From Zea mays (taxonomy: Eukaryota; Streptophyta; Magnoliopsida; Poales; Poaceae), in contig NC_050098.1 in the NCBI RefSeq assembly GCF_902167145.1, forward strand, positions 16,202,501-16,266,500: a DNA stretch of 64,000 nt, in the 5' to 3' direction. The notes beneath the pieces are model-generated. The model was not told the DNA's origin. It saw nothing but the letters and a program-made list of their open reading frames with translations, and made no database searches. This document shows, in pieces, positions 12,075 to 22,386 of this stretch. How positions within the stretch are numbered: the stretch's first letter is position 1; each line of letters starts with the position of its first letter. The position numbers and the translations under genes were made by a program.

Positions 12075-13354
12075 TATTTATTATTGCAATTTGGACATGA
12101 TTGATGACCATATTTATGTGAAAAATATGATCCAGTAAGTATCTAAAAAGTGAAATGCATTTCAGTTTATCTGAATAAAAGATAGTAGCACGAAGTCATG
12201 AGCAGCACACTTTTTTCCACATCAAAATATCAACCCATACTTCATAAAGGTATGTATAATTCACGTCATTGCATATATCTTCACCCACACAATTTGAGCA
12301 TTCAATGAGTCTAAAACAACAGGTCCGTGAACCTTTATCAAAGTTACAGGCTCTATGATAAAAAACTGAACCATGATCGCACAAGAACAGTAAGATCAAT
12401 TTAATATCAAATTCTCTATTGAAAGCTACTATGAGTGTAGGCGTTCTGACCTCTTGTCTGAAAAAACCTAGGAAAGCAGAGGATGACCGTTGGTGGGCGT
12501 GTAAAATACCGATGTGACACGGTGGCGGAGGATTGACAGCGACGGTCGACTCGACGACACTGTCAAAGGCGGCGTCGATTAGGGTTGAGTTCGCGCGGGG
12601 ACAAACGAAGGAAATTTGCACTGCCGGAGGGGAGGAAGGAGATTAGAAAGTTGCATTGTAAGGCATAAATTTAATAGAGGATCTCGAGCACCTTGGAATC
12701 CGGACGACAGACCGTCCGCGGACGTGTAACAATGTGACGCGGGGCGCGGAGGATTGACAGCGGCAGCGGCTCGATGATACTGTCAACGACGGCGGCGATT
12801 AAAGTTGAGGGCGTGCGGCGGCGGAGGATGGCGAATCGCGCTGGCGGGAGAGGATGAAGACGAATCGCCCTAGCGACGCCTGAAGAATCACGGCGAGTCA
12901 GCCAGGAAGGTTGACCGCGCGGGGATTAGGTTATAGAAATGTTTGACCGCGTGGGAAGTGGGGTAGTGGGCCTAATCCTGTATTTCTGGAACGTGGGTCG
13001 GATGAAGTAGTTACGCTAAATTGTTATTGTGTATAAACAGGAGAATGGAATAGTGTAACCATGTGTTGACTAAGGAAGATATGGTTGACCACGTGGAAAG
13101 TGGGCCTAAGCCGCTTTTCCTGGAACGAGGGCTCGCGGCTGTTACTCTGTTTACACTAAAGTGATTTTCCGTTTACGCTAAATTAGTTCGTTTGCATAAA
13201 AAGTGATCGGACGTGGGCTTAAACGGATTTGCAGAGTTGATGGTCGGAGCTCTCCACAGTTATATAGAGCCCAGGGCTCTTAATAGATAAACTATATATA
13301 TATCTACTACTCATTAAGGCTGCAATAGTAGTCTGCCATTTCCTGTTCTGCCAC

Positions 13355-13485
13355 CCTGTTCTGTCTTTCTGATTCTCTCCTCTCTGCCCATTTCGTGTTC
13401 TGCCACCATTCCCTGTTCTGTCTTTCTGATTCTCTCCTCCCCGCGCACAGTCCATTCCCATGTTCTGCCACCATTCCCCCGTACA
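13355..13485 (+). repeat. Pyrimidine-rich tandem repeat in H1
   Basis: About two copies, period near 60 bp, of a unit containing CTGTTCTGTCTTTCTGATT followed by CTCTCCTC, with TGTTCTGCCACCATTCCC between copies. Purely repetitive; the short frames it creates are not genes. Confidence 0.7.
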
Positions 13486-13519
13486 GCCAAAATCTAGCTA
13501 AAATTAAAAAAAGTATACA

Positions 13520-13590
13520 TGGCTCCAAGGGGACTCGAACTCACAACCTCTCAAGCAAATGCCAGCAATAGTTACCACTACACCACATGC
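13520..13590 (-). repeat. tRNA-like remnant, possibly SINE head
   Basis: On the minus strand the stretch begins GCATGTGGTGTAGTGGTAAC, resembling a box A, and ends with GTGAGTTCGAGTCCCC, resembling a box B. The arms do not pair well enough for a functional tRNA. It looks like a tRNA-derived SINE head or a decayed tRNA gene. Confidence 0.4.
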
Positions 13591-13710
13591 ATGTTTATGT
13601 CTACATCTATAACAGGAAACATATCTACTACATCTCTCACCAAGCTCACCTGCTACCCTTGCACAATGCGTAGTAGTAGATAAGTATCATCGAAATTCTT
13701 GAATTATATT

Positions 13711-13730
13711 TTTGGATGGAGGGAGTAGTA
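13711..13730. repeat. Stowaway-type MITE end (solitary)
   Basis: TTTGGATGGAGGGAGTAGTA matches the complement of the common Stowaway terminus CTCCCTCCGTCC followed by TA. I found no matching opposite terminus nearby, so this is a fragment. Confidence 0.4.
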
Positions 13731-13920
13731 TTTAAAGAAGAGCCTTGCATGCAATTTTTTTGTTTGAATAATGTTTTCAACTTAAATTCCTTTTTTGCAT
13801 GCGAGACATTTATTCTTTGTAATATTTTTTTCCATGGATCTTACTTGTGAGTCATTTTTATAAACCAACGCCAAACATGAATCCATGTTTCTTACTTGAA
13901 AACCCTGAACAAACACCATT

Positions 13921-14332
13921 AGCAGGAGGCACTCGCGTTGGGGTCGCTCATCGACGATGAGAAGAAACTTGGCGACTGCCAGTTCGACCTCTAGAAACAG
14001 TCCTACGTGGCCGCATGTGCCGCTATGTACGACAAACTCCGGCACAGCCGCCGCTTGGACGCGGTGCAGAGCGGTTGCTCTGTGCTGTCCATCGTCAAGC
14101 AGAGGGGCCTCATGGTCGTCGCCAACATAGGCAACTCTCGGGTTGTTCTGGGCATCACATTTGACGACGACGCCATCACGTCGTCCAGCTCATTGTCCAC
14201 CTGAAGCCCAACCTGCCACGTAAGTCGCTACTGACCGGCCATGAATTCTTGTGCGTTGGGACGATGGCCGTTGCTGACATTGTGTGAGTGTCGTTGAACA
14301 TGATGTATGTAGAGGAGTAGCGCATCTGGTGG
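13921..14332 (+). pseudogene. PP2C protein phosphatase fragment, left part
   Basis: Plus-strand frames read as a plant type 2C protein phosphatase, with segments such as LIDDEKKLGDCQFDL, LDAVQSGCSVLSIVKQ and VVANIGNSRVVLG. The last corresponds to the conserved NIGDSRAVLG core of PP2C enzymes. One exon ends at 14219 before GTAAGT. A short intron (14220-14312) follows, and the next exon starts at 14313 and is broken at 14332 by the Tat element. Damage includes a TAG in place of Trp (13992-13994) and a frameshift near 14181. The metal-binding Asp of the DSR motif is Asn here. It is a gene fragment carried by Helitron H1, not a functional enzyme. Confidence 0.8.
14328..14332. other. Target-site duplication GGTGG (left)
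   Basis: GGTGG immediately before the Tat element's left LTR. The identical GGTGG lies at 43100-43104 just after its right LTR, proving one insertion event spanning 14333-43099. Confidence 0.95.
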
Positions 14333-15746
14333 TGTCGGCGTTTCGACCCGGGGGGTCCCTGGACCGACGAGTAAATTGTCGCTACGTGTCCCAGCCCAGA
14401 TGGGTTGGCGCGAGACGGGACACAAAGGGGGAGAACAGTAAAGGGGAAACCGTGGCCTTCGTGTTGTCCTGCGCCCAGGGCGGATGGGTGTGCTTGCAGT
14501 AGGGGGTTACAAGCGTTCGCGTGGGAGAGAGAGGGCGAGAGCCTTATGCGTCGGCCCATTCTCCCGCGCGGCCAACCTTCTCGTATGAGAGCCCTAGACC
14601 TTCCTTTTATAGGCGTAAGGAGAGGGTCCAGGTGTACAATGGGGGGTGTAGCAGTGTGCTAACGTGTCTAGCAGAGAGGAGCTAGGGCCCTAAGTACATG
14701 TCGTCATGGCAGTCGGAGAGGTTTTGGCACCCTGTTCATGTGATGTCGTGGCCGTCGGAGGAGCGCCTGGGCCCTGTGGAAGGACAGCTGTCGGGGCTGT
14801 CGAATCCTTGCTGACGTTTCCTTGCTTCTGTAAGGGGTTGAGAGCCGCCGTCGTCATGGAGCACGCGGGGCGCCATCATTATTTGTTTACCGGGGCGAGC
14901 CAGATGGGATACCGGTCTTGTTCCCCGTAGCCTGAGCTAGCTAGGGGTAGGGTAATGATGGCCCCCCTATGACATGGTCCATCCGAGCCCTAGGTTGGGC
15001 GAGGCGGAGGCTCCTCCGAGGTCAAGGTCGAGTCCGTCTTTCGAGGTCGAGGCTGAGTCCGAGCCCTAGGGTCGGGCGAGGCGGAGTCCATCTTTCGAGG
15101 CCGAGGCTGAGTCCGAGCCCTGGGTCGGGCGAGGCGGAGTCCGTCTTCCGAGGCCGAGGCTATGTCCGAGCCCTGGGGTCGGGCGAGGCGGAGTCCGTCG
15201 TCCAGCGTCGAGGTTGAGCCCGAGCCCTGGGGTCGGGCGAGGTGGAGCTTCCTATGGCGCCCGAGGCTGGACTTAGCTGCTGTCAGCCACACTCTGTCGA
15301 GTGGCACAGCAGTCGGAGCGACACAGGCGGCGCTGTTTTCTTGTCAGGTCGGTCAGTGGAGCGGCGAAGTGATTGCGGTCACTTCGGCTCTATCGACTGA
15401 AGAGCACGCGTCAGAATAAGGTGTTAGGCGATCCTTGCATTAAACGCTCCTGCGATACGGTCGGTTGGCGTGGCGATCTGGCCAAGGTTGCTTCTCTGCG
15501 AAGACTGGGCCTCGGGCGAGCCGAAGGTGTGTCCGTTGCTTGAGGGGGCCCTCGGGCGAGACGTGAATCCTCTGGGGTCGGCTGCCTTTGCCCGAGGCTG
15601 GGCTCGGGCGAGGCGAGATCGTGTCCCTTGAGTGGACTGAGCCTTGACCTTAATCGCGCCCATCAGGCTTTTGCAGCTTTGTGCTGATGGTGGTTATCAG
15701 CTGAGATTAAGAGTCTTGGGGGTACCCCTAATTATGGTCCCCGACA
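14333..15746 (-). repeat. 3' LTR of Tat element
   Basis: 1414 bp with TG...CA ends. It includes a TATA-like CCTATAAAAGG on the minus strand at 14603-14613 and a GC-rich array at about 14985-15250. The array has four to five imperfect copies (roughly 55 bp) of a unit containing GAGTCCGTCTTTCGAGG and CCGAGCCCTGGGGTCGGG. Open frames in the array are by-products of the repeat. Confidence 0.95.
14985..15250. repeat. GC-rich tandem array inside Tat LTR
   Basis: Imperfect repeats of about 55 bp around GTCGGGCGAGGCGGAGTC. The second LTR has the same array at about 42335-42605, so the array predates this insertion. Confidence 0.85.
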
Positions 15747-15772
15747 GTAGCCCCCGAGCCTCGAAGGGAGCG
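15747..15772 (-). promoter_or_regulatory. Polypurine tract of Tat element
   Basis: On the minus strand, GAGGCTCGGGGGCTAC abuts the 3' LTR. Purine-rich and correctly placed, although interrupted by pyrimidines as is usual in this lineage. Confidence 0.65.
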
Positions 15773-17035
15773 TTGATACTCACTTGGAGGCTTTTGTCGC
15801 ACTTTTTTGCAAGGGTACCGGCCTTTCTCGGTTGCGTTTCATTCCGGTGGGTACGCGCGAGCGCACCCGCCAGGTGTAGCCCCCGAGGCCTCAGAGGAGT
15901 GGTTTGACTCCTTCGAGGTCTTAGCGCGTTTTGTGATGCTTTGGCCGGTCTGGTTGTTCCCTCATGCGAACTGGTCGTAGCCCGGGTGCATAGTCGAGTC
16001 CCAAGTTCCCGGGCTGGTACGTTGACGCTGTCAACGGTTTGGCCGGAGCCAGGTTTGCGAGAGCAGTCCCCGAGCCTCCGCACAGAGTGAGAGGACGGTC
16101 AAGGACAGACTCGGCTTTTTTCATACGCCCCTGTGTCGCCTTTCCGCAAGGAGGAGGGGGGGAAAGTGCCATGTTGCCCTCGGAGGGCGCCGAACATGGT
16201 GTCTCCAGTGAGTTGCTAACGGGTGATCCGAGTGGACGCCCGTGCCCCATTCATTAGGGGTCGGCTAGTGGCCTGGGGGCGCGCTCCAAAAGTACCTACG
16301 GGTGATTCGCCGGACCCGGTCCCCTTTCGATGGGGTCCGAGGGCTCGATGCCTCCCTCTGGTGGGATTCCATTACAAAATCGTTCCCGTCGGTCTCGGAA
16401 ATGTCCTAGGGTACCTCGGGAGCATAGCCCGAGCCTTGGTTATGTATCGAACGTACCCAGGGTCATCCCTCGCTCTGCGTGCTCTGAGGCGGCTGTCGAA
16501 CCCTTCGGGGGCCAGCCTACGAACCCCTGATCAGTAGTGGGCGCGGAGCCCGAGTGGCCTGAGGCGGCCGTTGAACCCTTCCGAGGGGCCAGCCTTCGAA
16601 CCTCTTACCAGTAGTGGGCGCGGAGCCCGAGTGCTCTGAGGCGGCTGTTGAACCCTTCCGAGGGGCCAGCCTTCGAACCTCTGATCAGTAGGGGGGCTCG
16701 GGGCCCGCTTCCTTCGCGGAGAAGGATCCCTTTCGGAGTATCCCCTTTCCCGGTCCCCGTAGCAAGAGAGAGAAAGAGGAAGTGGAAAAGGATATGAAAT
16801 CGAACGACCTGGCGCACCTTTTTTGACGCGGTCATTATGGCGGAGGTGAAGCGTCGCCTGCTTCGCCTGCCAAAGGTGCCGCCTGTCCTGCTGCAGAGTT
16901 AATGCGACGGGACGAGTGGTTCGCGGGGCAGCCGTTGTGCGTGCGTGAGCCGTTCGAGGAACGGGCGTCTCGCCTTTGTGTTTTGGATCTCTAAGCGGGT
17001 TCGGGCGAAGTGTTGAACGGGTCTTGCCTGGGCCT
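15773..17035 (-). other. Tat 3' non-coding region
   Basis: GC-rich sequence between the antisense gene and the polypurine tract, with many CCCCCGAGCC-type motifs. It contains the tandem repeat at 16481-16705. Frames up to 234 codons occur, but they follow base composition and repeats and match no family I recognise. Confidence 0.7.
16481..16705. repeat. Three-copy tandem repeat, 75-77 bp unit
   Basis: Units at 16481-16555, 16556-16632 and 16633-about 16705. Each contains TGAGGCGGCTGTTGAACCCT and CAGTAGTGGGCGCGGAGCCC or close variants; the third ends divergently. Confidence 0.85.
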
Positions 17036-17044
17036 TTATATATT
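17036..17044 (+). promoter_or_regulatory. TATA box of the antisense gene
   Basis: TTATATATT in an otherwise GC-rich region, 133 bases upstream of the ATG at 17177 and in the plus direction. The distance leaves room for a transcription start near 17070 and a leader of about 100 bases. It suggests that the antisense gene has its own promoter, independent of the LTR. Confidence 0.55.
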
Positions 17045-17176
17045 CGGGAGAGGGACCGGTGACGGTTCTTTACTCTGCCGCTCGCCTCCCACTTAGGTTT
17101 TCGCAACCCGAGGGAATAGCTAGAGAAAGGAAACCGCGCACCTCGTCCTCTCCGTCGCCACCTCTTCTGCTTGGTG

Positions 17177-20100
17177 ATGGCCGACCGGGTGACCGTTGTT
17201 TCGCCGCGCGACCCGTGGCCTTTCTCCACCGTCACGACGGAGGATCTGGAGGCCCTTGTTGCTGACGGTTTGCTTCGCCCTCTCTCCGGTGACTCGCAGC
17301 CGGAGTGGATGGCCCCTCCGAGCGGAGCCGCCCCATCCCCGCCGCCGGGGTATGTGCTGAGCTTCGTCTCCTTTCACGAGCGGGGGTTCGGAGTGCCGGC
17401 AAGCCGTTTTATGCGGGCGATTCTGCACGTCTACGGGGTGGAGCTGCACAATCTCAGTCCCAACTCCATCTCGCAAGCAGCCATCTTCGCGGCGGTTTGT
17501 GAATGATATTTGGGGATTGCCCCCCACTGGGACCTGTGGACCCATCTCTTCTCCGCGGAGCTTTTTGCCTCGTCGACGGGGGAAAGAAGAGTTCGCATGG
17601 CGGTGCGGGTCGGTGGCTGCATCCTCCAGTTGAGGCAGGCGCGGGCGCTGCAGTACATCCCTGCCATCCTCGCGTCTTCGAACAAAGGGTGGCAGTGCCG
17701 GTGGTTTTATCTCCAAAATGACGACAGGAAGCTCCCGTCGTTTTCTCAACGAGTGGTGACCGTCGCTGGCGATAACTGGCGCTACGGGGCCCCGCGCGAG
17801 AGGCAGAAGAATCTCCAGCCCCTTTTGAAGGCCTTGGAGGAGCTGCGAGAAGGAGGGCTCACCGCCGCGGGGGTGGTTGCCGCCATTCATCGCCGGAGGG
17901 TGCTCCCCTTGACGGAGCGGCGGCTGCCGCTTTGGGAGATGACGCCGGGGGTCGACTTGGAGGGTTTGCAGATGTCCTCGGACCCCCTTCCCGCCGACGA
18001 CCTCCACAAGCGGGTAGCCGGCACGGTAGGGAAGCTAGACACCGGCGCCTTTTCCTAGCTCTCGATGCGTCCCGATCGCGGGTGTGTGTCCCTGGTGAGT
18101 GTCCGCTCCTTCTTCCTTCTTGTGTCGGATTGCCCTTGGTTCTCACAGCCGAGACTTTTCGTCTGTCTCCAGGAGGTGGGGTTTCACAAGCCTTCCCTGC
18201 CACCGGTCCCGGAGGACGCGGTGAACCGAGCTGCGCGGAGGGTCGCCGCGGAGAAGAGGAAGGAGAAGAAGGACGCGAAGAAGGCTCGGGCCCGCGAGCG
18301 GATGCGGGCTCGGGACGCCTTGGAAAGGCTTCGTCGTCGGCAGGAGAGGGATGGGCTCCCGAGGGAGCTGTTGCCGGAGACGCCTGATGACGACGACGAC
18401 GATGAAGACGATGATGAAGACGACGACATGGCTGCCCGCCTCGGCCTCAGCCCGGATCTGAGGCTGGGCTAGGGGTCGTCGAGCCAGCCCCCGAGCGGGC
18501 TGGTGCCGTCGGTATCTGGGGCTGGGACATCGGGGTCCCGGTCTGAAGAACGGGGGCAGGCCGAGGAGGTACTTGACCCCTTGGCCGAGGTAGTTGAGGT
18601 GACCCCGGGGAGTCAGGCCGAGCCGCCTGTTCCCCAAGAAACGTTTCCCGTGCCGACTGCGCAGGAGGGCGATCCTCGGGTCGTCGTAGCTGCGCCTGGG
18701 CAGTCCGTCCCTCTGGTGCCTCGGGCGCCCAAGGCAAGGATGGTGCCGAAGCCGGCAGCGGGGCTGACCTCGGTGGTACCTTCGGGGATCGAGGCTCGAG
18801 AGACCTCCCCACAGGCACGATTGATCATGGCCCGGAGTGGGTAAGTATCTTAGGATATCTTCGTCCCGGTTCCTCCTTCGTGTGTCCTGATCCTGCTCTT
18901 CCTTTTCTTCCCAGCAAATGGAGGCATGGTTCGACCGGTCTGGCTCCCCGGAAGGCCCTCAAAACGGCGCCGGCTTCTGCAGCCAGTGCCGCTCCGGGCC
19001 TCGCCGGCCAGCTGGCCTTCTTACAAGATGCCCCAAAGTGGGGGGCCCAGGCGGCACAAGTTGCCGTGGGGCGAGCTCCCGAGACCGACTCCTTCGTCGA
19101 GGTCGCTGTCGTGCTGAGGGAGACTGCTGGCGCGGCTGTGGCTTCGAGCCCACCAGACGCGTTGCCGGCGCTGGCACCGGCTTCTGCCAAGGTGGTTGCC
19201 GTTCTGGCCGTGGAGCCACCCGTCGCCGCCAACGCTGAGATGGCTGAGGCGTCGCTACTTGATGCCTCGGAGGAGGGGGCGCAGAACCGCGACCCGTCCT
19301 GGGGAGCAGCAACCTCGTCCTCGCGCGGCGCAGTCCCGACGGGCGGCGTCAGTCGCTCCGGTTCTGGACCAGTGGGGCTTCGGATCCCCTCTTCGTTCTT
19401 GACGATGAGCGAGAGGAGCAGTCTTGGGACAGGCTTCGTGAGTGTGCCGAGGCAACGGTGGGGTCGCTTCGGTCGACCTTGGAGGTCCTTTGCAGGGACG
19501 TTCCTAAGATCCTCCAGGTAATGATTTCAAGCATACCTTTCACGTGATCGAGGCATTCTTTGTGACGCCCCGCTTCCTTTCCTCAGGATCTAACGGATCT
19601 GAGCGCCGCCAAGTCGCCGTTCATCCGCCGCGAGGCTGATGTCTGGGGTTCGCTGCGGTCCCTGAGGACCACGCTTGCCGGGGCTACCGAGCGCCTCTCC
19701 CAACGAAGCGCCGAGGTGGCGGACCTTCGGTCGCTCTGTGTCGATCTGGGAGCAGAGGCAGCGGCGGCACGCGTAGAGGCGCAGTGGCAGCAGTTGGAGC
19801 TTGGCTAGGTCATCGGCGAGCGGGACCAATCTCGGGGCCGGGCCGCCGAGGCTGAAAGCCGGGCTGAGGCTCTTGGAGTCCAGTTAGCCGAGGCATCTGC
19901 TCGGGCCGGAGCCCTTGCGGCAGACCTAGCCGTGGCCCAAGCCGCATCCTCGGAGCAGCGTGCCCGAGCCGAAGGTATGTCTTGGCTGTTTTAAGATTTT
20001 GATTCAGCTTCGTTCTTCAACTCATGTTTGAAGTCTTCTGCTTTGGCTGTGTGCAGAGCTCGAGTCTGCCCTCGATGAGTCCACCAAGGCACTTGCCCAG

Positions 20101-20535
20101 GCGGCCGAGCAGAGGGAGGAAGACCACGCGGCCATGTCCGAGGCCATCTCGGCCTTCTGTCGGGTCTTTGGTTTCGACGATGTCCCCTCAGGAAGCTCCC
20201 CTCAGAGTCGCCTGTAGGCCTTGGGTGACCACGCGCGCGGCAGACTCCCTGGGGCGCTGCATCACGGCGTCAGGCGGGCCTTCGCCGTGCTCGCTTCCCA
20301 CTACGACGTGGATCTGGAGTGGGTCAGCGAGGGGTATTGCCTCCCCGACAAAGATGAAGTTGCCCTGGCCGAAGTCTGGAGGCTTGACGTGGCCGCCGCG
20401 GGCCCAAGCGCGGTGCTGGCGACCACCTTCGAAGCAGAGATCCTCCCGCTTGCGCCGTCGTCCGAGGCCGGGGCGGATCTCGCCGAGGGTGGGGACGAAG
20501 CCGAGGGCGCGGCTCCTTCTCTGGGCGACGCCTGA
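17177..20535 (+). pseudogene. Antisense intron-containing gene of the Tat element (Transposase_28-like)
   Basis: Transcribed opposite to gag-pol, from the 3' LTR side towards integrase. Five exons: 17177-18094, 18173-18840, 18915-19517, 19587-19974, 20057-20535. The four introns are 69-82 bp, have GT...AG borders and join in matching phases (0, 2, 0, 1). Start context is GGTGATGGCC. The N-terminal half contains FHERGFGVPASRFMRAILHV and GIAPHWDLWTHLF, typical of the plant family Pfam calls Transposase_28 (putative gypsy type transposon). The C-terminal half has a basic coil (EKRKEKKDAKKARARERMRA), an acidic run of Asp/Glu near 18390-18425, and Ala/Glu-rich coiled coil. In-frame stops lie at 17504, 18056, 18470, 19806 and 20215, with one frameshift near 19340-19390, so this copy is dead. 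Biochemical function unknown. Confidence 0.85.
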
Positions 20536-20973
20536 TTCTGCCGGAGCAGTTTATTTTGAATGCATATGTGTCTTTTGCGGCCGCCGAGGCCCGAACACTT
20601 TATCATCGTAATATAAGGTTGTGTCTCTTTTCCTCCTGTTTTGTGTATCCGGACTCGTTCGTCGGTAGCAGGATTGCTTACCCAAGTAAGAGTTATTTTT
20701 CGCGGTAGGCGACGAGTGAGGTATCCGTATCCCAGAGGCGTAGGAGTCCCTCGGCTCGGTCGGCCTTGCCACTTACATGATTTCTTATTCGTTTCTTGGG
20801 GTCCTGTTACCGATATAGCCGGGAGACGCGAAAGTCGTTTTGATGGAAGACTTTTTTCGAGGAAAATTTTGACGCGGAGGGGGTTCCCCCCTACTAGCCC
20901 CCGAGGGAGGGTCGGGCTTTGACGAGGCAAGGCTGACCCTTCCTTGATGGTATATGAACGGCTTGAAAACATC
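20536..20973. other. Convergent intergenic region inside the Tat element
   Basis: Non-coding spacer between the stop of the plus-strand antisense gene (20535) and the stop of minus-strand pol (20974). The two transcription units converge here. No clear terminator or polyadenylation cluster could be singled out. Confidence 0.6.
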
Positions 20974-22386
20974 TTAAGGGTAGAAGCAACGTAGCTGTCG
21001 GATGTTCCAAGCGTTGCTGTAGACCTCGCCTTGACTGTTGGCCAGCTTGTACGTCCCGGGCTTCAAAACCTTGGCGATGACGAACGGCCCTTCCCAGGGA
21101 GGCGTGAGCTTGTGCCGCCCTCGGGCGTCTTGTCGTAGTCGAAGCACCAAGTCGCCCACCTGGAGGTCTTGGGACCGAACCCCTCGGGCGTGGTAGCGTC
21201 GCAGGGACTACTGATACCGCGCCGAGTGTAGTAAGGCCATGTCCTGAGCCTCTTCCAGCTGGTCCAGTGAGTCTTCTCGGTTGGTTCGATTGCTTTGGTC
21301 ATCGTACGCCCTCGTCCTCGGGGAACCGTATTCTAAGTCTGTGGGCAAGATGGCCTCGGCCCCATAGACTAGAAAGAACGGTGCGAAGCCCGTGGCTCGG
21401 CTTGGCGTTGTCCTCAGACTCCAGACCACCGAGGGGAGTTCCTTCATCCATCACTTGCCGAACTTGTTGAGGTCGTTGTAGATCCTCGGCTTGAGTCCTT
21501 GCAGAATCATGTTGTTGGCACGTTCTACCTGCCCATTCGTCATGGGGTGTGCCACGGCGGCCCAGTCCACCCGGATGTGGTGATCCTCGTAGAAGTCCAG
21601 GAACTTTCTGCCGGTGAACTGGGTGCCGTTGTCGGTGATGATGGAGTTTGGGACCCTGAAGCGATAGATGATGTTGGTGAAGAATGCCACCGCCTGTTCG
21701 GACCTGATGCTGTTTAGGGGTCGGACCTCGATCCACTTGGAGAATTTGTCGATGGCGACCAGCAGGTGCGTGTAGCCCCCGGATGCCTTCTGCAAGGGAC
21801 CGATGAGGTCCAGACCCCACACAGCAAACGGCCAGGTGATGGGTATTGTTTGCAGAGCCTGAGCGGGTAGGTGCGTCTGCCTTGCGTAGAATTGACACCC
21901 TTGGCAGGTGCGGACAATTCTAGTGGCGTCGGCCACCGCGGTCGGCCAGTAAAAACCTTGTCGGAAAGCGTTTCCAACAAGGGCTCGAGGCGCTGCGTGA
22001 TGACCGCAAGCCCCCGAGTGTATTTCTTGTAAGAGCTCCTGGTCTTCGGCGATGGATATGCATCGCTGGAGGATGTCGGAGGGGCTGCGGTGGTAGAGCT
22101 CCTTCCCGTCACCCAACAAGACGAATGACTTGGCGCGCCACGCCAGTCGCCGAGCTTCGGCTCTGTTGAGGGGTAGCTCTCCTCGGTGGAGATATTGCAG
22201 GTGCGGGGTCTACCAGTTTTGATTAGGCGTGACCCCATTCCGCCCTTCCTCGATGCGCAGTGCCTCACCCTCGGGGGCTGGGGGTGCCTCGGGCTGAGCC
22301 GAGACCTTCTCGGGCTCGGGCGTGTTGTTTGTCTTGACTGAGGGTTAATGTAGGTCCCAGGAGAAGACGTTCGGGGGAACCGTTGT
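20974..22386 (-). pseudogene. Tat integrase region of pol
   Basis: Minus-strand frame with the zinc-binding HHCC pattern (EIHSGACGHH then CQGCQFYAR) and a DDE catalytic core: Asp in WGLDLIGP, Asp in IITDNGTQF, Glu in NGQVERAN. The C-terminal part (VGDLVLRLRQD, WEGPFVIAKVL) is the usual tail that ends gypsy polyproteins. It joins cDNA to chromosomal DNA in active elements. In-frame stops at 22345 (TAA), 22210 (TAG), 21451 (TGA) and 21208 (TAG) break it. All fit C-to-T changes of CAA, CAG or CGA codons, and the frame is otherwise continuous. Confidence 0.9.

Larger units (their letters stand above)
10773..13302. other. Non-coding flank with direct repeats and GC-rich duplicated blocks
   Basis: No coding exon could be supported here, although the missing 5' exons and promoter of the gene at 8072-10772 should lie in it. 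It holds a 153-bp direct repeat (10968-11120 and 11922-12074), two copies of an ATCTAGAACCG(T/C)CTAAATTGT motif (about 11320-11400), and a GC-rich block (about 12460-13180) with imperfect internal duplications. The end, 13289-13302, is a TA-rich tract that is the landing site of the Helitrons. Confidence 0.6.

Noticed and set aside
12196..12621. 141-codon minus-strand frame beginning in the GC-rich block
   Set aside because: It spans a sharp composition change, has no recognisable domain, and its GC-rich part is a diverged copy of a neighbouring duplicated segment.
13623..13683. Possible miniature element with TATCTACTAC...GTAGTAGATA inverted ends
   Set aside because: Only about 60 bp, no target duplication; may be an alternative Helitron-end remnant. 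Too little to call.
14176..14559. Frame joining PP2C exon antisense with the Tat LTR
   Set aside because: It crosses the insertion edge at 14332/14333, so it cannot be an ancestral gene.
16531..17235. 234-codon minus-strand frame in the Tat 3' region
   Set aside because: Built largely from the 75-77-bp tandem repeat and Arg/Pro-rich translation of GC-rich DNA.
18184..18429. Poly-Ser minus-strand frame
   Set aside because: Complement of the Asp/Glu run encoded by the antisense gene's second exon.
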